Shown in pieces: positions 11,860 to 23,454 of a stretch of DNA of 64,000 nucleotides; positions within the stretch are counted from its first letter, which is position 1; each line of letters starts with the position of its first letter. A program made the translations under genes and the position numbers. The stretch is from Physcomitrium patens (Eukaryota; Streptophyta; Bryopsida; Funariales; Funariaceae), in assembly GCF_000002425.4 (NCBI RefSeq), contig NC_037257.1, positions 20,384,208 through 20,448,207 of the forward strand, read 5' to 3'. The notes beneath the pieces were generated by a model that saw only the letters and a program-made list of their open reading frames with translations, was not told the DNA's origin and searched no databases.

Positions 11860-13262
11860 TGTCGTGTTGTAACACGAGTATACAGTGAAAATAAAAAGAA
11901 AGGGGAATTTTATTAATATTCAGTTACCTCGAATATTGGGAGCATCGACCAACTCCAGTACAAATACTGAGTGGTCAGGTTCAGTGACTCCGTTACAGTC
12001 AGCCGGGGCATACTGAAATGCCCCATTCGATTCCAATAACAGGAGTCAGCAGGAAGAGAAGGACCAATTCACACGACGGGTTCGAGGAGCCAATTGGATC
12101 CAATTTCGATAATCCAATCCGCGTCCTCTTACCCAATATGAGACCTGTATTGGTGGGGCAACCCAATGCAGTCTAGTTACGGAAAATCCAGGTCTTACTA
12201 CGGGTCTTAGCCAATCTGACGCGAGGACCAATTTGACCCAGTTACGAGAAATCCAGGTCTTACTACGGGTCTTAGCCAATCTGACGCGAGCACCAATTTG
12301 ACCCAATTACGGGAACATCCAGGTTACTACGGGCATCTTTCCCAATATAGGACCTGAATTGGTCGGGCGACTCAATGTGGTCCCGATTACGGGGTTCGAT
12401 TCTGTTTCAGGCTGTCCTGTTCTCTGTGCCGTCTCAGGGAACGTTGTTTTCGGTAAATGGATTTCTTAAAGGCAAAAACGAAGGAGAAAGCTTGACGGCA
12501 AGAGCCAATTTCGGATCCAAGCTTGAGGTGGGAGCCAATTCCGGATCTAAGACGGAAGATTGAAGAAATTCAGAGGATAAGGTTAGGTGGGATATAGTTT
12601 TGGGGTGTGGTTTTTTTTTAAGGGGAAATCGGGGGGGGGAGCGAGTTTTTTCAAGCTTCTGCAAGGTTACCAGTTCGGTTTTTTTTATTGGAGGTTTTTG
12701 AAGATCAAGGAAATTAGAGAGAGGAGCTTCATGCTTCGGGTCGGGGAAGGAAAGACATAGGATTTGGATTTTTCTTCTTCGTAGAGTTTTGGGGAAGACT
12801 GAGGCAATCGCTGCTGAAGTCAGTGTTGTAATGGTGAATCGGGATTTTTAAATGAAGTGGGTTTGAATACTCTTGACTGTTTTGTGAAATCGAGTTACGT
12901 CTATGATTGAAGGATTAAAAGGGTGTCTATAGGATTGAGTATGCGGAGTGAATGAAATTTATTGGGTTAATCTAACAAGACAGTCAGTGGATACAAGATC
13001 GTAAGTACAAAGCAGTATTGAAGGTTAACAGTTTGGGTTGTACGAGGTTCTCTGTAACGTCTAGAGACCTACCGGCTGGGGCAAAAAGGACTTCGACAAG
13101 CAGTCGAAGAGCACCCGTATAGATTTACGGTACATTGTTGCAGTTGTTTATATTTCAGCAGTCAAAAACTGATAGACTGCTTGACTATCGGCGAATCTCC
13201 ATACTACCTTCTATAGCCAGACGCCCGGCACGTTCTCGAGCAGGAAAGCACGTAATACGACA
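11860..13262 (+). repeat. G1 3' LTR
   Basis: 1,403 bp, the partner of 4476-5878, with about three base differences visible by eye. Followed by the second CCGT target copy at 13263-13266. Confidence 0.93.
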
Positions 13263-14599
13263 CCGTTATGTGAGCATAGTAAGGAATCCAAATACAAAAG
13301 AAATATACATGCATCTAAAAAGCTACAAACCTCTGTTAAAGAACTACAATCCTCTTTCATTCTCCTAATTGCATCAACCTTGGTTGGATCTGATTTTCTT
13401 CTATGAAATCCTTGTAAATGTCCAACAATTATGACCTCTTATACTCTAAATGTAGATTTTGCATCCGATAATGTAAGATGAACTTCTTCATGCCAAGTCA
13501 ATATTTTTTTACAATCTTGTATATAATCAACAATATACTTGCAACATCCCTTCTTATTTAAAGTTTCATCCTTGTCTTCTTCTTTGCACCTCTTAATAGA
13601 AACATCATTTAGAAAAGGCATAGTCTTTTCAAGAATAAAATCTCTCAACACTTTGTTCATCCCATTCATTATATATAAAACTGAGTTAGTTATGTCTTGA
13701 AAAAGAGTACAGATTCTAACTAATCCAAGTGGTGTTTTCATCATTGTCATATCTCTACTTCTTTTTCTAAGTTGAAATTGGTCATAGGCCAAATACAAAT
13801 CATCTATTGAATAGATTGACTTTTTTATAAATGCTTCAGCAAATTCATCTACTATTGATCTGATTTCTACATTTTGGATAATCATCACATTCATTGGTTG
13901 CATATCTTGAATAAATCATAATGATATTTTTTTCTTAGGCATTGTAAACCATTGACTAGAATATGGTGTAAAAGAAGGCTTCAAAATTTTCATCTTTATC
14001 TTCATTTTTTCTTTCAATAATTCCACCAAGCTTGATAAATGTGCCCTTGGTACTAAAATTGGCCTTAAATTCCAAGATACATGTGGTACAATGAAAATAA
14101 CTACAGGCGTTGTAATATTTGGATCTACTCACCTAACTTCATGAAATTCAAAAGCAAATGATCTATCTAGTTTTGCCAACATTTCTTTGGAACAAATAAT
14201 TTCCTCTGATACCAAAGAACCATCAAAACCAATCTTTAATTTTTAAAAGTTTCTCTAGTAAACATGTGCCCAATATTCTTTAGATTCTTTAAGTTTTTTT
14301 TTTCACTTAGTGCTTCTTTGATTTATTCTTTAGAATCTTCTGGCAAAGGTTTAGTAATAGGTTTCACCTTCTTATTTATTGTCTTATATTTTGTCTCAAT
14401 CATAATCTTTGATGCTTGAAAAGATTCAATCATATCATAAACTTTTCTTAAATGAATTTGTATTACTTTATCATAGTTATCTAATCTAATAGATGCAATC
14501 AATTTCAAAGGATCTTCTAGTCTATTTTCTTCATAAATACTAGTAATCTTTTCATTATCTTTTAATATTCCTAATCCTCACAATTCTTTTTCAATAGCA

Positions 14600-14602
<3 letters not shown>

Positions 14603-14633
<31 letters not shown>
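14603..14633. repeat. T-run of about 31 bases inside G0
   Basis: An uninterrupted T-run (A-run on the element's own strand) lies in the decayed Gag-Pol region of G0. The length may vary between cells or assemblies. Confidence 0.7.
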
Positions 14634-14636
<3 letters not shown>

Positions 14637-15087
14637 TCTTCAATCTTCTTATACATAATATTTCTATTTTTAAAATACTAATAAATCTTATATCAAAGGC
14701 ACATACATCTTGCAAAGGTACCTCTCTTTTTGTACCTCTATAATCTTACTTTATAGTGGTACCTCCAAAAAATCCTTGAATTCTTCAATAATCTTTAGTA
14801 ATAGATTTTTTCTCAATTTGTCTCGATTTCGCTCATGATTTCGAGGCATAGTCAAAAATTATACTACCTTCTTCTTATCTTCACTATAAATTTGTGTATA
14901 AGTTGAACCATCATCAAATACCTTTTTTTCCATCCAAATTGTAATAATATATGATTGCTCCAAAATAAGAAGATAAGATGTTGCATCTTGAATAAAGAAA
15001 TTTTGTTCTATTGCAATGTCATTAATTTAAATTTTTACATCTAGACAAGGACTATATAATTCATCTTGTATATTATTAGCTGTTCAT

Positions 15088-16307
15088 TGTCATGTTGCAT
15101 GATTTATAATATAAAAATATACTGGTTACTTAGCTATAGATAATTTAGCTTTAACTTATTTATTCATCTTTTAACTTATATACAAATTCTTGCTTCTCAA
15201 AATCTCTTCACTTTATATAAAATATCTAAATTGTAGCAAAATCTCATAAAACATATTTTTTTCATTAAGAATTTTTTCTTCCCAAACTTTAGAAATTCAT
15301 ATCTCTATATCCAACTATTTAATTTTTTTCAAATTCTTACATAATGTAACTATTATGCTTAACCTTTACCACAAAAAAAATTAACTATAAAATTACTACC
15401 AAACTTCTCGCATCTTAGAAACCCTAACTTGTGCTTTAAATCCTAACTTACAAGCAATACATCAAGCTAAAAATCACAGTGGCTATTCCAACAGACTTAA
15501 TCTTCCGTTCTTACAGAGGTAACACTTCTCGATGCCACAACAACATGCAAAAGAAGTGTTCTACAACTCTTGTTACTGCTCCTTATGAATTAAGCCTTAT
15601 TGTCACTCATGTTCTTGTATTCTAACTAATCAACCACAGCTTGAGTGATTCAAGAATGTCACTACAATTGATCTAAGAGGGAATTCAAAGATTCAACAAA
15701 GGTACAAGTAAAAAATTCATAGTCACCTTTGATCTCTTCCTGGTAATTAAAAGAATTGGAAATTGAAATTTCAGGTAGAAGAACACAAGAAAGAAGTCTG
15801 ATTTGAATAAACTTACTTCTTTTAAAGAATTCCAAATATGATAATAAAATAATGGAAGAACTTATGCGAATGAGGGATTGATGAAATAGAAGAAGATGGA
15901 ATAATGTGCAATGCAATAGCTTCGCCATCATGAATAATAACAATAATGATAAGATAGCTTCTCACCTAGGAATTGCAAAGCCTAAACTTGTGGCCTACAT
16001 TGAAATATCACTAAGTCTTAGAAGGTCAAATTATCCAACTTAAGTGAGAATTCTAATAATCAGTGCAAAAATTGTTGACAAAAATGGAAATCAACACGAT
16101 ATAACCAAAAACCTAACAGAAGAGAATAGCCACCAGATTGACAACTAACAAAAGCAAAATCCACAACACAAAGAAGATGCGACTAAATTAGCAGTGAGAG
16201 AAGAATGGTGTCAGGGTAGAGAGAGTTTGCTTCAAAAAAGCACTAGGTTCTTAGTTGTTACTAATTGTTCAATCAAGTCTTAAGATAAGAAAGATCAAGT
16301 ATTTATA

Positions 16308-16355
<48 letters not shown>

Positions 16356-17480
16356 ATTTTTAAAAGTAATTATATCAAACATATAATTCTAAAATTTCCA
16401 AAAATATCCAAAATATGATAAAGTTTCTAAATCCTTATATATTCTTATGGGGTATTATTCTCAAACTTCAACAACTCATATCTCTAAATCAGACTATTCA
16501 AACACATTCAAATTTTACATGAAGTACTAATGTACTTTTAACAATTATTATAATAAATTTCAACTATAAATTCATTGTGGATCTTAAGATATTACCAAAA
16601 TCCTAGTAGCAGCTTCAAACCCTAGTTTTTATATACTTACATGCAATTTTCTTCATATCTCACAAACTAAGTACTCAAATGCCACAAAATTTGTATATAT
16701 AGCTTTTTAGCAAATTAATCTACCTTTTAAAAAGATTTGAACCAAAAATTTGCTTGTAAATTCAAGATATGGTTCCAACTATTATTATGAACAAAATTAC
16801 TCACTTACTACCTTTGATTTGGATGTGTAGATTTCAACTTTTTATAATTTTTTCATCCAAATTCTAAATATAACAATTCTTTGATAAAAGATGTAAGTCA
16901 TAAAATTACTGTTTCAACCACATTTTTTGATTTCCAAAAATTATCATAAAACTCTTTATATGCTCAAATGAGCAACAATATGCCTTAAAATGATACCTTG
17001 ATTTCAAATGGCTATAACTTCTTCACCCTAACTCCAAACTCACTATTTTTAACACCTAAATTTTAGCCCAAATTCTAAACCTTATAACCTTACTTTGTGA
17101 TTCTCAAATGCCCCTTTGAGGTTGCCAACAACTGTTCTTATGATTACAAATTATCTCCTAAAAGCTTATTGGACATGGCCATTGACTAATAAGGATGAAG
17201 ATGTCCACTCCTTGCCTCCATCCAACCATACCTTACTTTCATTTCTTCTAACAAGCCTCTTACTAGTTTAAATTTTCATCTTTAAGTTCTAATCTCCTTT
17301 CAAACTTTCATATTAAACATTTAGGTCCTATAATTTTTTAAGTGCGACATTCAAAGTAAATAAAACTTAAAATAATTTTTTTATATCCATTTTTTTAAAA
17401 TTAATCTATTAATTTAAAAATTTATGAAAAATTTGTATATTTTAATTTAATTTTTCCATACTATAAATAATTACAATACA
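15088..17480 (+). repeat. R6 repeat, probable LTR relic
   Basis: It begins at the abrupt end of the G0 homology with TGTCATGTTGCATG, which resembles the palindromic start of the G1 LTR, and its right part matches 1-815. The end is uncertain (about 17480). It contains a (TA)n microsatellite and a less AT-rich middle (about 15480-16270). No protein domain is recognised. The flanks do not show a convincing target duplication, so it may be a truncated element rather than a clean solo LTR. Confidence 0.45.
16311..16352. repeat. (AT)n microsatellite
   Basis: About 21 AT units in a row inside R6. Confidence 0.9.
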
Positions 17481-17482
17481 AT

Positions 17483-17554
17483 AACTAAAAAATAGAGACA
17501 ACCAAAACTCTATTAGACAACTAAAAAATAGAGACAACCAAAACTCGATTAGAG
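17483..17554. repeat. 36-bp direct repeat, two units
   Basis: Units 17483-17518 and 17519-17554 are nearly identical (AACTAAAAAATAGAGACAAC core), differing by about one base. It marks the edge between R6 and the GC-richer island. Confidence 0.8.
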
Positions 17555-17849
17555 ATAGGCGATCAACAACAATCACTTCTTGTAAGATTCAAAAAATTTA
17601 TAAAACAAGGTTGACAATCTTCCATATAAAGACAACTAGAATTGCATCCATATACCATATAACCCTCCTACAAAAAACATACCACTCCTACTGCCATTCA
17701 TAGATGATTCATGTCCAAGGACCATATGTAATGAAGTTTACAATGGAAATTTCCAAAATCAATGAAGCATCCTTATGAAGCATCAATGAAGCCTACCTCA
17801 AGAATGATTCGGTCTTGTTCATAATAAAGGAATTGACCTTTTATAGCTA

Positions 17850-18790
17850 CACCCGACTTATCACACGCCTCCCCGTTGTCATTGTCAAACATCAAGACGT
17901 GATCACAGTGGCCAGAATCACACCTACCTTCTCCACATGCGCATCCACTTCTGCAACTGAATAGCAATAACGAGCAGTGCCACCTCGCCCAGTAAGCACG
18001 GGGCTTCAGATCCCTGCCTTTCCGTAGAGTCACCAAAGGAAGAGAAAAACTACGCACTGAACACTGAAAAAATACAGGGCCGTCGCTCCAACCCAAGCGC
18101 AGACTAAACAAAAACCAGTAGCCATCGACACCACCAGAGAACTACCACCACAGAGCACAGAACAGGAATATGAGCATCCGACACGATCGCACGCTACGGA
18201 GAAGAACTTCGGCGAGAAACTCGGAGCTCTGAGAATCAGCAACAAAACTAAGAAAGCAGAAACTCCAGCCACACCGCCGAACACTAGTCGAGAGAGAGAT
18301 AGAGTAAAATGCAGCCGAAGAAGAGTCGTCCACTAGCTGACGTCGATAACATGCAACTCCAACCTTGCAATAGCACCCACGCTAAGATCGCACGGTCTTT
18401 CTAGGTACAAGAACACAGCTCACCAGTAGTCGACCGTTTTGGCGACGACCAATAGAACAGAATTGTCGAGTTGGAATCCACAACCAAGAAGAAAACATGA
18501 ACTAGAACAGCAGCAAAGAACTTGCAAGTCAGAAAGATTCCCAGCTCACCGAGCGAGAAGTTGATAGCAGCAACGTTACAAAATAGAGAACACCCAATTG
18601 AGCAAGAGCTCACTAGACAAGGCACAGGGAATCGCCGCAACAGGAGCGACAACACCGCACGCCCACGCACACAGCCAGAGAGCCTTGGAGTACGCCCTAA
18701 CCTCCCCCGCACAAACAGTGATGCGGCGCTAGAACAACAACACCGCAACCCTCTAGAGACTGCGGAGCATCTCAATCCCATAAACAGAAC
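17850..18790. other. GC-richer island, nature unknown
   Basis: About 0.9 kb with markedly higher GC and many CpG dinucleotides between AT-rich decayed repeats. Neither strand gives a protein I recognise. The longest frame (18401-18862, minus) is a string of hydrophobic and cysteine-rich residues without domain features and is probably chance. On the minus strand CTATAAAAGG (about 17834-17843) could be a TATA box. It could be a host promoter or 5' exon region, a captured gene piece, or part of a less decayed element. Confidence 0.4.
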
Positions 18791-19392
18791 CAAAAAACAC
18801 AGAAAAAATAAAAATAAATAAAAAATAAAAAATAAAAAAATAAGATAGAGACACCAGATCATCCCTCATCGGGATTCCTTCCCGAAAACTTGAATAAGTG
18901 CCATTCTTCTCCAAGTTCCACTGTTCCCTGTTAGTGACAGTAATCGCTTGGTGAGAGTAGTGATTATGAGGGCAGCTCTCATCACCACAGTTATCAGAAA
19001 TTGTTGTAATGCATATAATTTTAATTGTGATTGTATCTATTAACAAAACTGTTTAACTTTGTCCTCAACTTACACCATCAATTTCAAACATTTCTTTAAA
19101 TAAACATTTTGTACCTTGACAAAGAACAATGGAATGTAATAATGTTGAAACCATATTTAGTGTATTTTTTAGGTTCGATAAAATATTAATAGAAATACAT
19201 GTGCAAAGGATGGGATTTTGTGGAATTATTTCACAGATAAGTTACATGAATCAATCATGGTAAACAAAAAAAAATTAAAGTTAAATTTGCATTTATAAAC
19301 TTTTCATAGTGTCAAGGAAATTAATAAAGATTTATTTTTTTAAAACCACTAGGTCTAATAGTTTTATTTTAATAATTTAAAAATATTCAATT
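18791..19392. other. AT-rich sequence without recognised genes
   Basis: Spacer between the GC-richer island and element K. I see no gene, RNA or repeat that I can name. Confidence 0.5.
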
Positions 19393-19397
19393 GGATC
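19393..19397. repeat. Target site duplication of K, left copy (GGATC)
   Basis: GGATC is repeated at 25740-25744 directly after the 3' LTR. Five bases is normal for Ty1/copia elements. Confidence 0.75.
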
Positions 19398-19590
19398 TAT
19401 TAAAGTAAATAAATATTACCATAGGTATAATAAAGTAAGTAAATATTACTTTAGGTAAGTTGTTTATAGTCAAAGGATAGCAAATGGGTGAAGGGAAGTA
19501 ACTAAGGTGGCGATTAGGATTTAGGTGGTAGCTAGGTTAAGAAAGAAACTAGGGTTTAGTTAGATGAAGTAGAAATGGATGTAACATCTC
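19398..19590 (+). repeat. K 5' LTR, recognisable part
   Basis: The sequence starts TATTAAAGTAAATAA and matches the 3' LTR (TGTTAAAGTAAATAA, from 25418) over about 195 bases. Beyond this the two no longer align, so the LTR-leader border cannot be placed. Confidence 0.7.
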
Positions 19591-20046
19591 GTTATTGTAC
19601 TTATGTGGAATAGATCTTATGATATTTGCTGATATTAGGATTTCTAAAATTGAAACTTGTGTTTTGGACATGAAGAGGTGCTGACTTTGATCTTGTAGTT
19701 CTCTAATATTGCTTTGTGGGTTCTTATTTCCTAAGATTGAGAGTTTTAAGACATTATAAAAAGACCTTGATAGTAACTTTTATTTTTCTGATGTTGTTTC
19801 ACTTATCTTATGTGTATAGTGAAATAGTTGATTCCAAAGAGTGAGAGTTTATGATAGTGAGGATTATTGGAATAGACATACTTATTAAAAGCTTTAGAGC
19901 TTGAGTTGAAAGTGTTTTGAGTGAGAAAGCACTCATTTAATCAGAAGAAGGCATTCTGAGATTCTGCTAGTGTTAAATTGTTTTGATGATTTCAAGCTCA
20001 TAGTGACTCCTTTTCTTGATATTTTTTAATACAGTCCTTCTTAGAC

Positions 20047-20628
20047 ATGGCTTTTAGTGAAGGGAAAGGTTTGAGAATAATTGAAAAGTTTAGAGGAGAG
20101 AATTTTTACCATTGGAAGGTCAAAATGGAGCTTTTGTTGGCATCTTTGGACCTTTGGGACATTGTAGATGAAAGTGAAGAGGCTCCAAGCATACATGCAA
20201 ATGCTAAGGAGACGAAAGACTTCAAAAGACATGAAAAGAAGGTTTTTAGCATAATTGCCATCAATTTGGATGAAGTCAATTTTTCTCACATCATCTCTTA
20301 TAAAGGACCAGCAAAAGCATAGAAGACTCTTTGCAACATATATGAGAGCAAGAACTTGTCCAATATCATCTTTACAAGGAAGAAATTCTTCACTTGTAAG
20401 ATGGAAGAAGGTGAAGATCTCATGGTTCATATCAATAATGTAAAGGCTCTTGCAAATCAATTAGCAATTGTTGAAAAGCCTTTAGAAGAAGGAGATATTG
20501 TCATGACCTTGTTGATGAGTCTTTCGGAGTCCAACAACTACTTGATTGTGGTATTGGAATCCATTAAGTTGAAGGAACTTACAATGGACTATGTGATGGC
20601 AAGACTTGCTCATGAAGTGACCAAGATG

Positions 20629-20674
<46 letters not shown>

Positions 20675-20850
20675 CTCAAAGTAAAGATTCAACATTCTAT
20701 TCATGTCAAAGCAAGAGCAATCTTTTATACCAACGAGATAATGTCAAAACTTGCTTCATTTGTAGAAAATTAGGTTATTTTACACGAGATTGCTATAAGA
20801 CTAGAAATAAAGATAGAGAAAGTGCCAACAATGTATATGAGTAATTTGGA
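20047..20850 (+). mobile_element. K gag region with long A-run
   Basis: A gag of the plant copia type (UBN2-like) is seen: FRGENFYHWKVKMELLL near the start and a CCHC knuckle CFICRKLGYFTRDC near the end (about 20752). Between them is an unbroken A-run of about 44 bases (20629-20672), which would encode a polylysine stretch. Confidence 0.75.
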
Positions 20851-21572
20851 AGAGATTATTTTGCATTCATGGCAAGCAAAGGAACCTCCATAGCTGCCAT
20901 ATCTAAGTGGATTGTTGACTCAGGTGCCATTAAGCATATGACACTATACAAATGTTCATTTGACACTTATGAAGAAATTTCAGCAACAAATATCCTTATG
21001 GAAGACAATGGCATGGTATAAGCTATTGGAATAGGCTCCATTGTATTGGAGATTATTGTGAGAAGAAAAACGAGGAGGATCAGATTGAAGAATGTCTTGC
21101 ATGTACCTAAGATCAAGAAAAACCTATTTTCAGTGAATAAATTAGTTTCACATGGTTGCAAGGTACAAATGATAAGAATAAGTGCTTTATAAAGACTTTG
21201 GATAGAGATGATGTTGCTAATGGCTTTAGAGATGGCAACCTTTACTTCATCAAGTCTAAAATGGTGAATGGAGTTTAAGTGGCTACATTTATTGAATTTC
21301 TACTTGATCAAGATAAGTTTGGCATTTGGCATGGATGCCTTGGTCATTTGAATGCCAAGAGTATGAAGGAACTCTAATCTATGGTAAGTGGCATGGATCT
21401 TGGTCAATTTAGCTACAATGCCAATACACTTGCTTGTGAAGGTTGTATTCAAGGCAAACAACAAAAGACCTTATTTTCAAGTGGAGTAGCAACACGTGGT
21501 AACAAGTTATTGGAAATTGTACATTCAGATGTTTATAGATCTATGAGGACACCATCAATAGAAGGAACATGG

Positions 21573-22125
21573 GATCATGGACATATACATGTAAGCCAAT
21601 AATTAAATGTATAAATAAGTAGAAGTAAAAGTAGATAAAAATAAGTTAATTCTATAGTATTTGATATAGAAGCTTCTTAGAAGCTTCATAGATACTACTT
21701 TGACTTTATAGGTGTCTTTAATTGACTTTTTGGATTAGAAACGTAGTTAATAAGTTAGCCATGTGCCACACATGTTGTTAGCTTGGTCTTCAAGCTAACT
21801 ATGTGGCCCACACGTAGAAAAACTTACTTTGTAAGTCAAGGCATGTGTCCTACAAAGTCAACACATATTGGAGGTCCTATAGAATGTCACCACATAGTCC
21901 CTAGTTAGATAGTATATATAGAGACAAGAGTGAAGCCTTCTTTACTCTTGTCAACTCTTTTCTTGCTTCCAGTCTAGTTTCAAGGATCTCTAGTTTTCTT
22001 GACTTTTAGTAATAGCCATTCTAGTTTCTTTCTTAATATATATATCAAGTTATTTCTATTTTATCATCTTTCTTTAAGAGAAGTCTCACTTATTATTTAT
22101 CTTTATCATGTTCTTGTCCTTGACA
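21573..22125 (+). repeat. Solo LTR of the S2 family inside K
   Basis: 553 bp that align end to end with the 561-bp LTRs of S2 (39472-40032 and 45300-45860). The flanks CATGG (21568-21572) and CATAG (22126-22130) are a five-base duplication with one transition. It includes the TATA box and the start-site hairpin (21926-21949). It directly abuts the L5 LTR. Confidence 0.85.
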
Positions 22126-22130
22126 CATAG

Positions 22131-23454
22131 TGTCGTATTATATGTTGTCATGCTTTGGAATGCACCAGACACCTAGTTGTGGAACGTGAGGTTGTATTTC
22201 ACAAACAACTAAAAAATCCTAATAGATTTCATCCATATGAGAAGAATATAATTCAAATTTTGATTCAAAATTGCTAAAAAAAATTCTTCTTAGTAGCCTC
22301 AATCACACATAAAACTCAATTATCTTATTACTTTCATATTTAAGTAATTTAGATTTTTCTTATGAGCCCCAATCCTAATGAATGAGCTTTAACAAGCTGT
22401 AACTTCTAATCTAATCATCTGCTTCATGTAAAATTTTGTATGCAATTGTCAATGTAAGTCTTCTATATGCTCAAGAATTTTCAGTCCAATCCACTTTACA
22501 GATTGTGAGAAAACCTCTACAAATTGCACTGATGTTATATGGTTGCTAACTTGAAAAGTAAAGCAAAAATCCTAGCTATGATTTCTCCTTCTCCAACTAT
22601 TAACTTTAACTCAAAATTGGTATGCAACTTGATCTTCAAGTCTTATAATACTATATCAAATTTTACCTTGATCCAAGTGGTAGTTCTCTAGATATCACAA
22701 AAACCCTACCCAACTCCAAACTGCCAACTTCCAAAACTCTTCTTGTGCTAAAAGTGAGATATCTTTAAACCACATCGTTAAATTATCACAAATTTTTTTG
22801 TACACTTAGCACACCCAATAATCCAAACAATAAAAAATTTTGAACTATAGATATAACACCAATTGTATGAAGTGGCCAAAATTATTAGCCCTAATTATAT
22901 TATATAAAATCCAAATCACCAATATAAACATTGACTTTGAAGAATAATTGCTTAGTCTTCAAAAATCCTACAAAAATAATCCTTATGCTTTTAAAAAGAA
23001 CTTCAAGCTAGCTATCAAACTTTCATCTCCAATCTTCAAATGCCTCCCTAATTTGCCCTAAGCAGTCATTTTAGTGACCAAAAGTCTAATTTCAATCCTG
23101 CCTCATAAATGGTCATCCCTTAGGTATCAATCTAATCTATCTTAAAGATTTTTTAGTCCAATCCTACCTTTAACTTGACCCTAGTATCAACCATATCCAC
23201 CATTTATCTCTTCTATCCTAATTTTAATAATTTATGGCCCTTCTAAGGTAATAAAAGAATTTCTATATCTTAGAAGGTAAAAATACTAACCAACTTTTAT
23301 CTACTTGCTATTAAGACAAGAAAATAGGCTAAGAGACTTTCATAAAAGTCTTATTAAAATATTTTGAATTCTTCTTGAACTAATGTAATAGAGTATTAAT
23401 TAAAAAATTATTTTTAGTTATATTTTTACTATATAATCATGTCACAATACAACA
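22131..23454 (-). repeat. Solo LTR of type L5 inside K
   Basis: 1,324 bp, read on the minus strand from TGTTGTATTGTGACATG at 23454 to ATAATACGACA at 22131. It is the same LTR type as G0. Four-base flanks ATAG (22127-22130) and ATGG (23455-23458) fit one duplication with a later transition. Confidence 0.8.

Larger units (their letters stand above)
4476..13262 (+). mobile_element. G1: young Ty3/gypsy LTR retrotransposon
   Basis: A structurally complete 8.8-kb element: 5' LTR 4476-5878, primer site 5883-5900, gag-pol region about 5950-11797, polypurine tract 11848-11859, and 3' LTR 11860-13262. The LTRs are both 1,403 bp and I see only about three differences between them, so the insertion is recent. 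Domain order protease, reverse transcriptase, RNase H, integrase marks it as Ty3/gypsy; I see no chromodomain. The gag-pol region has long open stretches but about four breaks, so this copy does not look fully intact. Gag has a C-x2-C-x4-H-x4-C-like knuckle (CIWCDDASHTRKDC), a type I associate from memory with fungal gypsy elements; this needs a search. It lies inside G0. Confidence 0.92.
1058..15087 (-). mobile_element. G0: old Ty3/gypsy element, minus strand, split by G1
   Basis: A heavily decayed relative of G1 lies on the minus strand in two blocks, 1058-4475 and 13267-15087. Translated short stretches match G1: the RNase H to integrase linker (DIGHYL-like, about 3840) and the reverse transcriptase segment with TPLGLVR and MPFL.D motifs (about 13600-13740). 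At 2399-2425 the reverse complement matches the polypurine end of G1 (GGATGCACAGGTTCA), and an LTR follows down to about 1058. The 5' LTR is not found; the element stops where R6 begins. It is broken many times (well over ten) and much older than G1. Most differences from G1 are C to T or G to A. Confidence 0.8.

Noticed and set aside
15088-17349. R6 as a clean solo LTR ending at GCGACA (17349)
   Set aside because: Homology with the left-edge copy continues past 17349 to about 17480, and the flanks do not give a consistent target duplication.
18401-18862. A 153-residue minus-strand frame as a host membrane-protein gene
   Set aside because: It is low-complexity hydrophobic and cysteine-rich, overlaps other equally long frames in the same GC-richer stretch, and has no domain or clear start context. 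GC-rich sequence gives such frames by chance.
20482-20679. Polyphenylalanine frame on the minus strand opposite the copia A-run
   Set aside because: It is the shadow of the long A-run within gag.
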